DNA of 64,000 nucleotides from Eledone cirrhosa (Eukaryota > Mollusca > Cephalopoda > Octopoda > Eledonidae): positions 166,001-230,000 of the forward strand of contig OZ024742.1 in NCBI GenBank assembly GCA_964016885.1, in the 5' to 3' direction. The translations under genes and the position numbers were made by a program. Below the pieces are notes generated by a model. It was not told where the DNA came from, ran no database searches, and saw nothing but the letters and a program-made list of their open reading frames with translations. The number at the start of each line of letters is the position of its first letter. Within the stretch, counting starts at the first letter, position 1. Below are positions 12,661-26,600 of the stretch, piece after piece.

Positions 12661-15600
12661 CTGTGGTCTGGTAGCCACCAACATGGTGGTCAGTCAGCTG
12701 TGGTCTGGTAGCCACCGACATGGTGGTCAGTCAGCTGTGGTCTGGTAGCCACCGACATGGTGGTCAGTCAGCTGTGATCTGGTAGCCACCAAGAAGGTGG
12801 TCAGTCTGCTGTGGTCTGGTAGCCACCAACATGGTGGTCAGTCAGCTGTGGTCTGGTAGCCACCGACATGGTGGTCAGTCAGCTGTGGTCTGGTAGCCAC
12901 CGACATGGTGGTCAGTCAGCTGTGGTCTGGTAGCCACCGACATGGTGGTCAGTTAGCTGTGGTCTGGTAGCCACCAAGAAGGTGGTCAGTCAGTTGTGGT
13001 CTGGTAGCCACCGACATGGTGGTCAGTCAGCTGTGGTCTGGTAGCCACCGACATGGTGGTCAGTCAGCTGTGGTCTGGTAGACACCGACATGGTGGTCAG
13101 TCAGCTGTGGTCTGGTAGCCACCAACATGGTGGTCAGTCAGCTGTGGTCTGGTAGCCACCAAGAAGGTGGTCAGTCAGCTGTGGTCTGGTAGCCACCAAG
13201 AAGGTGGTCAGTCAGCTGTGGTCTGGTAGCCACCAAGAAGGTGGTCAGTCAGCCGTGGTCTGGTAGCCACCGACATGGTGGTCAGTCTGCTGTGGTCTGG
13301 TAGACACCGACATGGTGGTCAGTCAGCTGTGGTCTGGTAGACACCGACATGGTGGTCAGTCAGCTGTGGTCTGGTAGCCACCAAGAAGGTGGTCAGTCAG
13401 CTGTGGTCTGGTAGCCACCAACATGGTGGTCAGTCAGCTGTGGTCTGGTAGCCACCGACATGGTGGTCAGTCAGCTGTGGTCTGGTAGCCACCGACATGG
13501 TGGTCAGTCAGCTGTGGTCTGGTAGCCACCGACATGGTGGTCAGTCAGCTGTGGTCTGGTAGCCACCGACATGGTGGTCAGTCAGCTGTGGTCTGGTAGC
13601 CACCAAGAAGGTGGTCAGTCAGCTGTGGTCTGGTAGCCACCAACATGGTGGTCAGTCAGCTGTGGTCTGGTAGCCACCGACATGGTGGTCAGTCAGCTGT
13701 GGTCTGGTAGCCACCGACATGGTGGTCAGTCAGCTGTGGTCTGGTAGCCACCGACATGGTGGTCAGTCAGCTGTGGTCTGGTAGCCACCGACATGGTGGT
13801 CAGTCAGCTGTGGTCTGGTAGCCACCAAGAAGGTGGTCAGTCAGCTGTGGTCTGGTAGCCACCAAGAAGGTGGTCAGTCTGCTGTGGTCTGGTAGCCACC
13901 GACATGGTGGTCAGTCTGCTGTGGTCTGGTAGCCACCGACATGGTGGTCAGTCAGCTGTGGTCTGGTAGCCACCAAGAAGGTGGTCAATCTGCTGTGGTC
14001 TGGTAGCCACCGACATGGTGGTCAGTCAGATGTGGTCTGGTAGCCACCAAGAAGGTGGTCAGTCAGCTGTGGTCTGGTAGTCACCAAGAAGGTGGTCAGT
14101 CTGCTGTGGTCTGGTAGCCACCGACATGGTGGTCAGTCTGCTGTGGTCTGGTAGCCACCGACATGGTGGTCAGTCAGCTGTGGTCTGGTAGCCACCGACA
14201 TGGTGGTCAGTCTGCTGTGGTCTGGTAGCCACCGACATGGTGGTCAGTCAGCTGTGGTCTGGTAGCCACCGACATGGTGGTCAGTCAGCTGCGGTCTGGT
14301 AGCCACCAACATGGTGGTCAGTCAGCTGTGGTCTGGTAGCCACCGACATGGTGGTCAGTCTGCTGTGGTCTGGTAGCCACCAACATGGTGGTCAGTCAGC
14401 TGTGGTCTGGTAGCCACCGACATGGTGATCAGTCAGCTGTGGTCTGGTAGCCACCAAGAAGGTGGTCAGTCTGCTGTGGTCTGGTAGCCACCAAGAAGGT
14501 GGTCAGTCAGCTGTGGTCTGGTAGCCACCGACATGGTGGTCAGTCTGCTGTGGTCTGGTAGCCACCGACATGGTGGTCAGTCTGCTGTGGTCTGGTAGCC
14601 ACCAAGAAGGTGGTCAGTCTGCTGTGGTCTGGTAGCCACCAAGAAGGTGGTCAGTCAGCTGTGGTCTGGTAGCCACCGACATGGTGGTCAGTCAGCTGTG
14701 GTCTGGTAGCCACCGACATGGTGGTCAGTCAGCTGTGGTCTGGTAGCCACCGACATGGTGGTCAGTCTGCTGTGGTCTGGTAGCCACCAAGAAGGTGGTC
14801 AGTCAGCTGTGGTCTGGTAGCCACCGACATGGTGGTCAGTCAGCTGTGGTCTGGTAGCCACCGACATGGTGGTCAGTCAGCTGTGGTCTGGTAGCCACCA
14901 ACATGGTGGTCAGTCAGCTGTGGTCTGGTAGCCACCAACATGGTGGTCAGTCAGCTGTGGTCTGGTAGCCACCAACATGGTGGTCAGTCAGCTGTGGTCT
15001 GGTAGCCACCGACATGGTGGTCAGTCAGCTGTGGTCTGGTAGCCACCGACATGATGGTCAGTCTGCTGTGGTCTGGTAGCCACCAACATGGTGGTCAGTC
15101 AGCTGTGGTCTGGTAGCCACCAACATGGTGGTCAGTCAGCTGTGGTCTGGTAGCCACCGACATGGTGGTCAGTCAGCTGTGGTCTGGTAACCACCAAGAA
15201 GGTGGTCAGTCAGCTGTGGTCTGGTAGCCACCGACATGGTGGTCAGTCAGCTGTGGTCTGGTAGCCACCAACATGGTGGTCAGTCAGCTGTGGTCTGGTA
15301 GCCACCGACATGGTGGTCAGTCAGCTGTGGTCTGGTAGCCACCGACATGGTGGTCAGTCAGCTGTGGTCTGGTAGCCACCGACATGGTGGTCAGTCAGCT
15401 GTGGTCTGGTAACCACCAAGAAGGTGGTCAGTCAGCTGTGGTCTGGTAGCCACCGACATGGTGGTCAGTCAGCTGTGGTCTGGTAGCCACCAACATGGTG
15501 GTCAGTCAGCTGTGGTCTGGTAGCCACCGACATGGTGGTCAGTCAGCTGTGGTCTGGTAGCCACCGACATGGTGGTCAGTCAGCTGTGGTCTGGTAGCCA

Positions 15601-18600
15601 CCGACATGGTGGTCAGTCAGCTGTGGTCTGGTAGCCACCGACATGGTGGTCAGTCTGCTGTGGTCTGGTAGCCACCAAGAAGGTGGTCAGTCTGCTGTGG
15701 TCTGGTAGCCAACAAGAAGGTGGTCAGTCAGCTGTGGTCTGGTAGCCACCGACATGGTGGTCAGTCAGCTGTGGTCTGGTAGCCACCGACATGGTGGTCA
15801 GTCAGCTGTGGTCTGGTAGCCACCGACATGGTGGTCAGTCAGCTGTGGTCTGGTAGCCACCGACATGGTGGTCAGTCAGCTGTGGTCTGGTAGCCACCGA
15901 CATGGTGGTCAGTCTGCTGTGGTCTGGTAGCCACCAAGAAGGTGGTCAGTCTGCTGTGGTCTGGTAGCCACCAAGAAGGTGGTCAGTCAGCTGTGGTCTG
16001 GTAGCCACCGACATGGTGGTCAGTCAGCTGTGGTCTGGTAGCCACCGACATGGTGGTCAGTCTGCTGTGGTCTGGTAGCCACCGACATGGTGGTCAGTCA
16101 GCTGTGGTCTGGTAGCCACCGACATGGTGGTCAGTCAGCTGTGGTCTGGTAGCCACCGACATGGTGGTCAGTCAGCTGTGGTCTGGTAGCCACCGACATG
16201 GTGGTCAGTCTGCTGTGGTCTGGTAGCCACCAACATGGTCAGTCAGCTGTGGTCTGGTAGCCACCGTCATGGTGGTCAGTGGTTTGTGGTCTGGTAGCCA
16301 CCGACATGGTGGTCAGTCAGCTGTGGTCTGGTAGCCACCGAAATGGTGGTCAGTCAGCTGTGGTCTGGTAGCCACCGACATGGTGGTCAGTCTGCTGTGG
16401 TCTGGTAGCCACCAAGAAGGTGGTCAGTCTGCTGTGGTCTGGTAGCCACCGACATGGTGGTCAGTCAGCTGTGGTCTGGTAGCCACCAAGAAGGTGGTCA
16501 GTCAGTTGTGGTCTGGTAGCCACCAAGAAGGTGGTCAGTCAGCTGTGGTCTGGTAGCCACCAAGAAGGTGGTCAGTCAGCTGTGGTCTGGTAGCGACCAA
16601 GAAGGTGGTCAGTCTGCTGTGGTCTGGTAGCCACCAAGAAGGTGGTCAGTCAGCTGTGGTCTGGTAGCCACCAAGAAGGTGGTCAGTCAGCTGTGGTCTG
16701 GTAGCCACCAACATGGTGGTCAGTCAGCTGTGGTCTGGTAGCCACCAAGAAGGTGGTCAGTCTGATGTGGTCTGGTAGCCACCGATATGGTGGTCAGTCA
16801 GCTGTGGTCTGGTAGCCACCAACATGGTGGTCAGTCAGCTGTGGTCTGGTAGCCACCAAGAAGGTGGTCAGTCTGCTGTGGTCTGGTAGCCACCAAGAAG
16901 GTGGTCAGTCAGCTGTGGTCTGGTAGCCACCGACATGGTGGTCAGTCAGCTGTGGTCTGGTAGCCACCGACATAGTGGTCAGTCAGCTGTGGTCTGGTAG
17001 CCACCAAGAAGGTGGTCAGTCAGCTGTGGTCTGGTAGCTACCAAGAAGGTGGTCAGTCAGTTGTGGTCTGGTAGCCACCGACATGGTGGTCAGTCAGCTG
17101 TGGTCTGGTAGCCACCGACATGGTGGTCAGTCAGCTGTGGTCTGGTAGCCACCAAGAAGGTGGTCAGTCAGCTGTGGTCTGGTAGCCACCGACATGGTGG
17201 TCAGTCAGCTGTGGTCTGGTAGCCACCAAGAAGGTGGTCAGTCTGCTGTGGTCTGGTAGCCACCAAGAAGGTGGTCAGTCAGCTGTGGTCTGGTAGCCAC
17301 CGACATGGTGGTCTGTCAGCTGTGGTCTGGTAGCCACCAAGAAGGTGGTCAGTCTGCTGTGGTCTGGTAGCCACCAACATGGTGGTCAGTCAGCTGTGGT
17401 CTGGTAGCCACCGACATGGTGGTCAGTCAGCTGTGGTCTGGTAGCCACCGACATGGTGGTCAGTCAGCTGTGGTCTGGTAGCCACCAAGAAGGTGGTCAG
17501 TCAGCTGTGGTCTGGTAGCCACCGACATGGTGGTCAGTCAGCTGTGGTCTGGTAGCCACCAAGAAGGTGGTCAGTCTGCTGTGGTCTGGTAGCCACCAAC
17601 ATGGTGGTCAGTCAGCTGTGGTCTGGTAGCCACCGACATGGTGGTCAGTCAGCTGTGGTCTGGTAGCCACCAAGAAGGTGGTCAGTCAGTTGTGGTCTGG
17701 TAGCCACCGACATGGTGGTCAGTCAGCTGTGGTCTGGTAGCCACCGACATGGTGGTCAGTCAGCTGTGGTCTGGTAGCCACCAAGAAGGTGGTCAGTCAG
17801 CTGTGGTCTGGTAGCCACCGACATGGTGGTCAGTCAGCTGTGGTCTGGTAGCCACCGACATGGTGGTCAGTCAGCTGTGGTCTGGTAGCCACCAAGAAGG
17901 TGGTCAGTCTGCTGTAGTCTGGTAGCCACCAACATGGTGGTCAGTCAGCTGTGGTCTGGTAGCCACCGACATGGTGGTCAGTCAGCTGTGGTCTGGTAGC
18001 CACCAAGAAGGTGGTCAGTCAGCTGTGGTCTGGTAGCCACCGAGATGGTGGTCAGTCAGCTGTGGTCTGGTAGCCACCGACATGGTGGTCAGTAAGCTGT
18101 GGTCTGGTAGCCACCAAGAAGGTGGTCAGTCTGCTGTGGTCTGGTAGCCACCAACATGGTGGTCAGTCAGCTGTGGTCTGGTAGCCACCGACATGGTGGT
18201 CAGTCAGCTGTGGTCTGGTAGCCACCGACATGGTGGTCAGTCAGCTGTGGTCTGGTAGCCACCAAGAAGGTGGTCAGTCTGCTGTGGTCTGGTAGCCACC
18301 AACATGGTGGTCAGTCTGCTGTGGTCTGGTAGCCACCGACATGGTGGTCAGTCAGCTGTGGTCTGGTAGCCACCAAGAAGGTGGTCAGTCTGCTGTGGTC
18401 TGGTGGCCACCAACATGGTGGTCAGTCAGCTGTGGTCTGGTAGCCACCAAGAAGGTGGTCAGTCTGCTGTGGTCTGGTAGCCACCAACATGGTGGTCAGT
18501 CAGCTGTGGTCTGGTAGCCACCAAGAAGGTGGTCAGTCTGCTGTGGTCTGGTAGCCACCGACATGGTGGTCAGTCAGCTGTGGTCTGGTAGCCACCAAGA

Positions 18601-21600
18601 AGGTGGTCAGTCTGCTGTGGTCTGGTAGCCACCAACATGGTGGTCAGTCAGCTGTGGTCTGGTAGCCACCGACATGGTGGTCAGTCAGCTGTGGTCTGGT
18701 AGCCACCAACATGGTGGTCAGTCAGCTGTGGTCTGGTAGCCACCAAGAAGGTGGTCAGTCTGCTGTGGTCTGGTAGCCACCAACATGGTGGTCAGTCTGC
18801 TGTGGTCTGGTAGCCACCGACATGGTGGTCAGTCAGCTGTGGTCTGGTAGCCACCAAGAAGGTGGTCAGTCTGCTGTGGTCTGGTAGCCACCAACATGGT
18901 GGTCAGTCTGCTGTGGTCTGGTAGCCACCGACATGGTGGTCAGTCAGCTGTGGTCTGGTAGCCACCAAGAAGGTGGTCAGTCAGCTGTGGTCTGGTAGCC
19001 ACCAAGAAGGTGGTCAGTCTGCTGTGGTCTGGTAGCCACCAACATGGTGGTCAGTCTGCTGTGGTCTGGTAGCCACCGACATGGTGGTCAGTCAGCTGTG
19101 GTCTGGTAGCCACCAAGAAGGTGGTCAGTCAGCTGTGGTCTGGTAGCCACCAAGAAGGTGGTCAGTCTGCTGTGGTCTGGTAGCCACCAAGAAGGTGGTC
19201 AGTCAGCTGTGGTCTGGTAGCCACCAAGAAGGTGGTCAGTCTGCTGTGGTCTGGTAGCCACCAACATGGTGGTCAGTCAGCTGTGGTCTGGTAGCCACCG
19301 ACATGGTGGTCAGTCAGCTGTGGTCTGGTAGCCACCAAGAAGGTGGTCAGTCTGCTGTGGTCTGGTAGCCACCAACATGGTGGTCAGTCAGCTGTGGTCT
19401 GGTAGCCACCGACATGGTGGTCAGTCAGCTGTGGTCTGGTAGCCACCGACATGGTGGTCAGTCAGCTGTGGTCTGGTAGCCACCGACATGGTGGTCAGTC
19501 AGCTGTGGTCTGGTAGCCACCAAGAAGGTGGTCAGTCAGCTGTGGTCTGGTAGCCACCGACATGGTGGTCAGTCAGCTGTGGTCTGGTAGCCACCGACAT
19601 GGTGGTCAGTCAGCTGTGGTCTGGTAGACACCGACATGGTGGTCAGTCAGCTGTGGTCTGGTAGCCACCAACATGGTGGTCAGTCAGCTGTGGTCTGGTA
19701 GCCACCAAGAAGGTGGTCAGTCAGCTGTGGTCTGGTAGTCACCAAGAAGGTGGTCAGTCAGCTGTGGTCTGGTAGCCACCAACATGGTGGTCAGTCAGCT
19801 GTGGTCTGGTAGACACCGACATGGTGGTCAGTCAGCTGTGGTCTGGTAGCCACCAACATGGTGGTCAGTCAGCTGTGGTCTGGTAGCCACCGACATGGTG
19901 GTCAGTCAGCTGTGGTCTGGTAGCCACCGACATGGTGGTCAGTCAGCTGTGGTCTGGTAGCCACCAAGAAGGTGGTCAGTCAGCTGTGGTCTGGTAGCCA
20001 CCAAGAAGGTGGTCAGTCAGCTGTGGTCTGGTAGCCACCAAGAAGGTGGTCAGTCAGCTGTGGTCTGGTAGCCACCGACATGGTGGTCAGTCTGCTGTGG
20101 TCTGGTAGACACCGACATGGTGGTCAGTCAGCTGTGGTCTGGTAGACACCGACATGGTGGTCAGTCAGCTGTGGTCTGGTAGCCACCAAGAAGGTGGTCA
20201 GTCTACTGTGGTCTGGTAGCCACCGACATGGTGGTCAGTCAGCTGTGGTCTGGTAGCCACCGACATGGTGGTCAGTCAGCTGTGGTCTGGTAGCCACCAA
20301 GAAGGTGGTCAGTCAGCTGTGGTCTGGTAGCCACCAACATGGTGGTCAGTCAGCTGTGGTCTGGTAGCCACCAAGAAGGTGGTCAGTCAGCTGTGGTCTG
20401 GTAGCCACCAAGAAGGTGGTCAGTCAGCTGTGGTCTGGTAGCCACCAACATGGTGGTCAATCAGCTGTAGTCTGGTAGCCACCGACATGGTGGTCAGTCA
20501 GCTGTGGTCTGGTAGCCACCGACATGGTGGTCAGTCAGCTGTGGTCTGGTAGCCACCAAGAAGGTGGTCAGTCAGCTGTGGTCTGGTAGCCACCAACATG
20601 GTGGTCAGTCAGCTGTGGTCTGGTAGCCACCGACATGGTGGTCAGTCAGCTGTGGTCTGGTAGCCACCAAGAAGGTGGTCAGTCAGCTGTGGTCTGGTAG
20701 CCACCAACATGGTGGTCAGTCAGCTGTGGTCTGGTAGCCACCGACATGGTGGTCAGTCAGCTGTGGTCTGGTAGCCACCGACATGGTGGTCAGTCAGCTG
20801 TGGTCTGGTAGCCACCGACATGGTGGTCAGTCAGCTGTGGTCTGGTAACCACCGACATGGTGGTCAGTCAGCTGTGGTCTGGTAGCCACCGACATGGTGG
20901 TCAGTCAGCTGTGGTCTGGTAGCCACCAAGATGGTGGTCAGTCAGCTGTGGTCTGGTAGCCACCAAGAAGGTGGTCAGTCAGCTGTGGTCTGGTAGCCAC
21001 CGACATGGTGGTCAGTCAGCTGTGGTCTGGTAGCCACCAAGAAGGTGGTCAGTCAGCTGTGGTCTGGTAGCCACCAACATGGTGGTCAGTCAGCTGTGGT
21101 CTGGTAGTCACCGACATGGTGGTCAGTCTGCTGTGGTCTGGTAGCCACCGACATGGTGGTCAGTCAGCTGTGGTCTGGTAGCCACCGACATGGTGGTCAG
21201 TCTGCTGTGGTCTGGTAGCCACCGACATGGTGGTCAGTCAGCTGTGGTCTGGTAGCCACCAACATGGTGGTCAGTCAGCTGTGGTCTGGTAGCCACCGAC
21301 ATGGTGGTCAGTCAGCTGTGGTCTGGTAGCCACCAAGAAAGTGGTCAGTCAGCTGTGGTCTGGTAGCCACCAAGAAGGTGGTCAGTCAGCTGTGGTCTGG
21401 TAGCCACCGACATGGTGGTCAGTCTGCTGTGGTCTGGTAGCCACCGACATGGTGGTCAGTCAGCTGTGGTCTGGTAGCCACCGACATGGTGGTCAGTCAG
21501 CTGTGGTCTGGTAGCCACCGACATGGTGGTCAGTCAGCTGTGGTCTGGTAGCCACCGACATGGTGGTCAGTCAGCTGTGGTCTGGTAGCCACCGACATGG

Positions 21601-22920
21601 TGGTCAGTCAGCTGTGGTCTGGTAGCCACCGACATGGTGGTCAGTCTGCTGTGGTCTGGTAGCCACCGACATGGTGGTCAGTCAGCTGTGGTCTGGTAGC
21701 CACCAAGATGGTGGTCAGTCAGCTGTGGTCTGGTAGCCACCAAGAAGGTGGTCAGTCAGCTGTGGTCTGGTAGCCACCAACATGGTGGTCAGTCAGCTGT
21801 GGTCTGGTAGCCACCTAGAAGGTGGTCAGTCAGCTGTGGTCTGGTAGCCACCAAGAAGGTGGTCAGTCAGCTGTGGTCTGGTAGCCACCAAGAAGGTGGT
21901 CAGTCAGCTGTGGTCTGGTAGCCACCGACATGGTGGTCAGTCTGCTGTGGTCTGGTAGACACCGACATGGTGGTCAGTCAGCTGTGGTCTGGTAGCCACC
22001 AAGAAGCTGGTCAGTCTGCTGTGGTCTGGTAGCCACCGACATGGTGGTCAGTCAGCTGTGGTCTGGTAGCCACCGACATGGTGGTCAGTCAGCTGTGGTC
22101 TGGTAGCCACCAAGAAGGTGGTCAGTCAGCTGTGGTCTGGTAGCCACCGACATGGTGGTCAGTCAGCTGTGGTCTGGTAGCCACCAAGAAGGTGGTCAGT
22201 CAGCTGTGGTCTGGTAGCCACCGACATGGTGGTCAGTCAGCTGTTTATCTGGTAGCCACCGACATGGTGGTCAGTCAGCTGTGGTCTGGTAGACACCGAC
22301 ATGGTGGTCAGTCAGCTGTGGTCTGGTAGCCACCGACATAGTGGTCAGTCAGCTGTGGTCTGGTAGCCACCAAGAAGGTGGTCAGTCTGCTGTGGTCTGG
22401 TAGCCACCAAGAAGGTGGTCAGTCAGCTGTGGTCTGGTAGCCACCGACATGGTGGTCAGTCAGCTGTGGTCTGGTAGCCACCGACATGGTGGTCAGTCAG
22501 CTGTGGTCTGGTAGACACCGACATGGTGGTCAGTCAGCTGTGGTCTGGTAGCCACCAAGAAGGTGGTCAGTCTGCTGTGGTCTGGTAGCCACCGACATGG
22601 TGGTCAGTCAGCTGTGGTCTGGTAGCCACCGACATGGTGGTCAGTCAGCTGTGGTCTGGTAGCCACCAAGAGGGTGGTCAGTCAGCTGTGGTCTGGTAGC
22701 CACCGACATGGTGGTCAGTCAGCTGTGGTCTGGTAGCCACCAAGAAGGTGGTCAGTCAGCTGTGGTCTGGTAGCCACCAACATGGTGGTCAGTCAGCTGT
22801 GGTCTGGTAGCCACCGACATGGTGGTCAGTCAGCTGTGGTCTGGTAGCCACCAAGAAGGTGGTCAGTCAGCTGTGGTCTGGTAGCCACCAAGAAGGTGGT
22901 CAGTCAGCTGTGGTCTGGTA

Positions 22921-23882
22921 GCCACCGACATGGTGGTCAGTCAGCTGTGGTCTGGTAGCCACCGACATGGTGGTCAGTCAGCTGTGGTCTGGTAGCCACC
23001 GACATGGTGGTCAGTCAGCTGTGGTCTGGTAGCCACCGACATGGTGGTCAGTCAGCTGTGGTCTGGTAGCCACCGACATGGTGGTCAGTCAGCTGTGGTC
23101 TGGTAGCCACCGACATGGTGGTCAGTCAGCTGTGGTCTGGTAGCCACCGACATGGTGGTCAGTCAGCTGTGGTCTGGTAGCCACCGACATGGTGGTCAGT
23201 CTGCTGTGGTCTGGTAGCCACCGACATTGTGGTCAGTCAGCTGTGGTCTGGTAGCCACCGACATGGTGGTCAGTCTGCTGTGGTCTGGTAGCCACCGACA
23301 TGGTGGTCAGGCTGCTGTGGTCTGGTAGCCACCGACATGGTGGTCAGTCAGCTGTGGTCTGGTAGCCACCGACATGGTGGTCAGTCAGCTGTGGTCTGGT
23401 AGCCACCGACATGGTGGTCAGTCAGCTGTGGTCTGGTAGCCACCGACATGGTGGTCAGTCAGCTGTGGTCTGGTAGCCACCGACATGGTGGTCAGTCTGC
23501 TGTGGTCTGGTAGCCACCGACATGGTGGTCAGTCAGCTGTGGTCTGGTAGCCACCGACATGGTGGTCAGTCAGCTGTGGTCTGGTAGCCACCGACATGGT
23601 GGTCAGTCAGCTGTGGTCTGGTAGCCACCGACATGGTGGTCAGTCAGCTGTGGTCTGGTAGCCACCGACATGGTGGTCAGTCAGCTGTGGTCTGGTAGCC
23701 ACCGACATGGTGGTCAGTCTGCTGTGGTCTGGTAGCCACCGACATGGTGGTCAGTCAGCTGTGGTCTGGTAGCCACCGACATGGTGGTCAGTCTGCTGTG
23801 GTCTGGTAGCCACCGACATGGTGGTCAGTCAGCTGTGGTCTGGTAGCCACCGACATGGTGGTCAGTCCGCTGTGGTCTGGTA
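22921..23882. repeat. Homogenised run of GACAT-type monomers
   Basis: About 26 consecutive 37-bp monomers here all end in GACAT, with only scattered point changes (for example GACATTGTGG near 23222). Neighbouring stretches mix AAGAA, AACAT and GACAT. This looks like recent local expansion or gene conversion of one variant. Confidence 0.75.
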
Positions 23883-25860
23883 GCCACCAAGAAGGTGGTC
23901 AGTCAGCTGTGGTCTGGTAGCCACCGACATGGTGGTCAGTCAGCTGTGGTCTGGTAGCCACCGACATGGTGGTCAGTCAGCTGTGGTCTGGTAGCCACCG
24001 ACATGGTGGTCAGTCAGCTGTGGTCTGGTAGCCACCGACATGGTGGTCAGTCAGCTGTGGTCTGGTAGCCACCGACATGGTGGTCAGTCAGCTGTGGTCT
24101 GATAGCCACCAAGAAGGTGGTCAGTCAGCTGTGGTCTGGTAGCCACCAACATGGTGGTCAGTCAGCTGTGGTCTGGTAGCCACCGACATGGTGGTCAGTC
24201 AGCTGTGGTCTGGTAGCCACCAAGAAGGTGGTCAATCAGCTGTGGTCTGGTAGCCACCGACATGGTGGTCAGTCAGCTGTGGTCTGGTAGCCACCGACAT
24301 GGTGGTCAGTCAGCTGTGGTCTGGTAGCCACCGACATGGTGGTCAGTCAGCTGTGGTCTGGTAGCCACCGACATGGTGGTCAGTCAGCTGTGGTCTGGTA
24401 GCCACCGACATGGTGGTCAGTCAGCTGTGGTCTGGTAGCCACCAAGAAGGTGGTCAGTCAGCTGTGGTCTGGTAGCCACCGACATGGTGGTCAGTCAGCT
24501 GTGGTCTGGTAGCCACCGACATGGTGGTCAGTCAGCTGTGGTCTGGTAGCCACCGACATGGTGGTCAGTCAGCTGTGGTCTGGTAGCCACCGACATGGTG
24601 GTCAGTCAGCTGTGGTCTGGTAGCCACCGACATGGTGGTCAGTCAGCTGTGGTCTGGTAGCCACCAAGAAGGTGGTCAGTCAGCTGTGGTCTGGTAGCCA
24701 CCAACATGGTGGTCAGTCAGCTGTGGTCTGGTAGCCACCGACATGGTGGTCAGTCAGCTGTGGTCTGGTAGCCACCGACATGGTGGTCAGTCAGCTGTGG
24801 TCTGGTAGCCACCAAGAAGGTGGTCAGTCAGCTGTGGTCTGGTAGCCACCGACATGGTGGTCAGTCAGCTGTGGTCTGGTAGCCACCGACATGGTGGTCA
24901 GTCAGCTGTGGTCTGGTAGCCACCGACATGGTGGTCAGTCAGCTGTGGTCTGGTAGCCACCGACATGGTGGTCAGTCAGCTGTGGTCTGGTAGCCACCAA
25001 GAAGGTGGTCATTCAGCTGTGGTCTGGTAGCCACCGACATGGTGGTCAGTCAGCTGTGGTCTGGTAGCCACCGACATGGTGGTCAGTCAGCTGTGGTCTG
25101 GTAGCCACCAAGAAGGTGGTCAGTCAGCTGTGGTCTGGTAGCCACCGACATGGTGGTCAGTCAGCTGTGGTCTGGTAGCCACCAACATGGTGGTCAGTCA
25201 GCTGTGGTCTGGTAGCCACCAACATGGAGGTCAGTCAGCTGTGGTCTGGTAGCCACCAACATGGTGGTCAGTCAGCTGTGGTCTGGTAGCCACCAAGAAG
25301 GTGGTCAGTCAGCTGTGGTCTGGTAGCCACCGACATGGTGGTCAGTCAGCTGTGGTCTGGTAGCCACCAACATGGTGGTCAGTCAGCTGTGGTCTGGTAG
25401 CTACCAACATGGTGGTCAGTCAGCTGTGGTCTGGTAGCCACCAACATGGTGGTCAGTCAGCTGTGGTCTGGTAGCCACCAAGAAGGTGGTCAGTCAGCTG
25501 TGGTCTGGTAGCCACCGACATGGTGGTCAGTCAGCTGTGGTCTGGTAGCCACCAACATGGTGGTCAGTCAGCTGTGGTCTGGTAGCCACCAACATGGTGG
25601 TCAGTCAGCTGTGGTCTGGTAGCCACCAACATGGTGGTCAGTCAGCTGTGGTCTGGTAGCCACCAAGAAGGTGGTCAGTCAGCTGTGGTCTGGTAGCCAC
25701 CAAGAAGGTGGTCAGTCAGCTGTGGTCTGGTAGCCACCAACATGGTGGTCAGTCAGCTGTGGTCTGGTAGCCACCAAGAAGGTGGTCAGTCAGCTGTGGT
25801 CTGGTAGCCACCAACATGGTGGTCAGTCAGCTGTGGTCTGGTAGCCACCAACATGGTGGT

Positions 25861-26600
25861 CAGTCTGCTGTGGTCTGGTAGCCACCAAGAAGGTGGTCAG
25901 TCAGCTGTGGTCTGGTAGCCACCAACATGGTGGTCAGTCAGCTGTGGTCTGGTAGCCACCAAGAAGGTGGTCAGTCAGCTGTGGTCTGGTAGCCACCAAC
26001 ATGGTGGTCATTCAGCTGTGGTCTGGTAGCCACCGACATGGTGGTCAGTCAGCTGTGGTCTGGTAGCCACCAAGAAGGTGGTCAGTCAGCTGTGGTCTGG
26101 TAGCCACCAAGAAGGTGGTCAGTCAGCTGTGGTCTGGTAGCCACCAAGAAGGTGGTCAGTCAGCTGTGGTCTGGTAGCCACCAACATGGTGGTCAGTCAG
26201 CTGTGGTCTGGTAGCCACCAACATGGTGGTCAGTCTGCTGTGGTCTGTTAGCCACCAAGAAGGTGGTCAGTCAGCTGTGGTCTGGTAGCCACCAACATGG
26301 TGGTCAGTCAGCTGTGGTCTGGTAGCCACCAAGAAGGTGGTCAGTCAGCTGTGGTCTGGTAGCCACCAACATGGTGGTCATTCAGCTGTGGTCTGGTAGC
26401 CACCGACATGGTGGTCAGTCAGCTGTGGTCTGGTAGCCACCAAGAAGGTGGTCAGTCAGCTGTGGTCTGGTAGCCACCAAGAAGGTGGTCAGTCAGCTGT
26501 GGTCTGGTAGCCACCAACATGGTGGTCAGTCAGCTGTGGTCTGGTAGCCACCAAGAAGGTGGTCAGTCAGCTGTGGTCTGGTAGCCACCAACATGGTGGT
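25861..26600. repeat. 370-bp (10-monomer) duplication marked by GTCATTCAGC
   Basis: A private change, GTCATTCAGC for GTCAGTCAGC, sits in an AACAT monomer near 26008. It recurs exactly 370 bp (10 monomers) later, 407 bp (11 monomers) after that, and again 148 bp (4 monomers) further on. The surrounding variant order is repeated too. This marks recent short-range duplication at the right end of the array. Confidence 0.75.
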
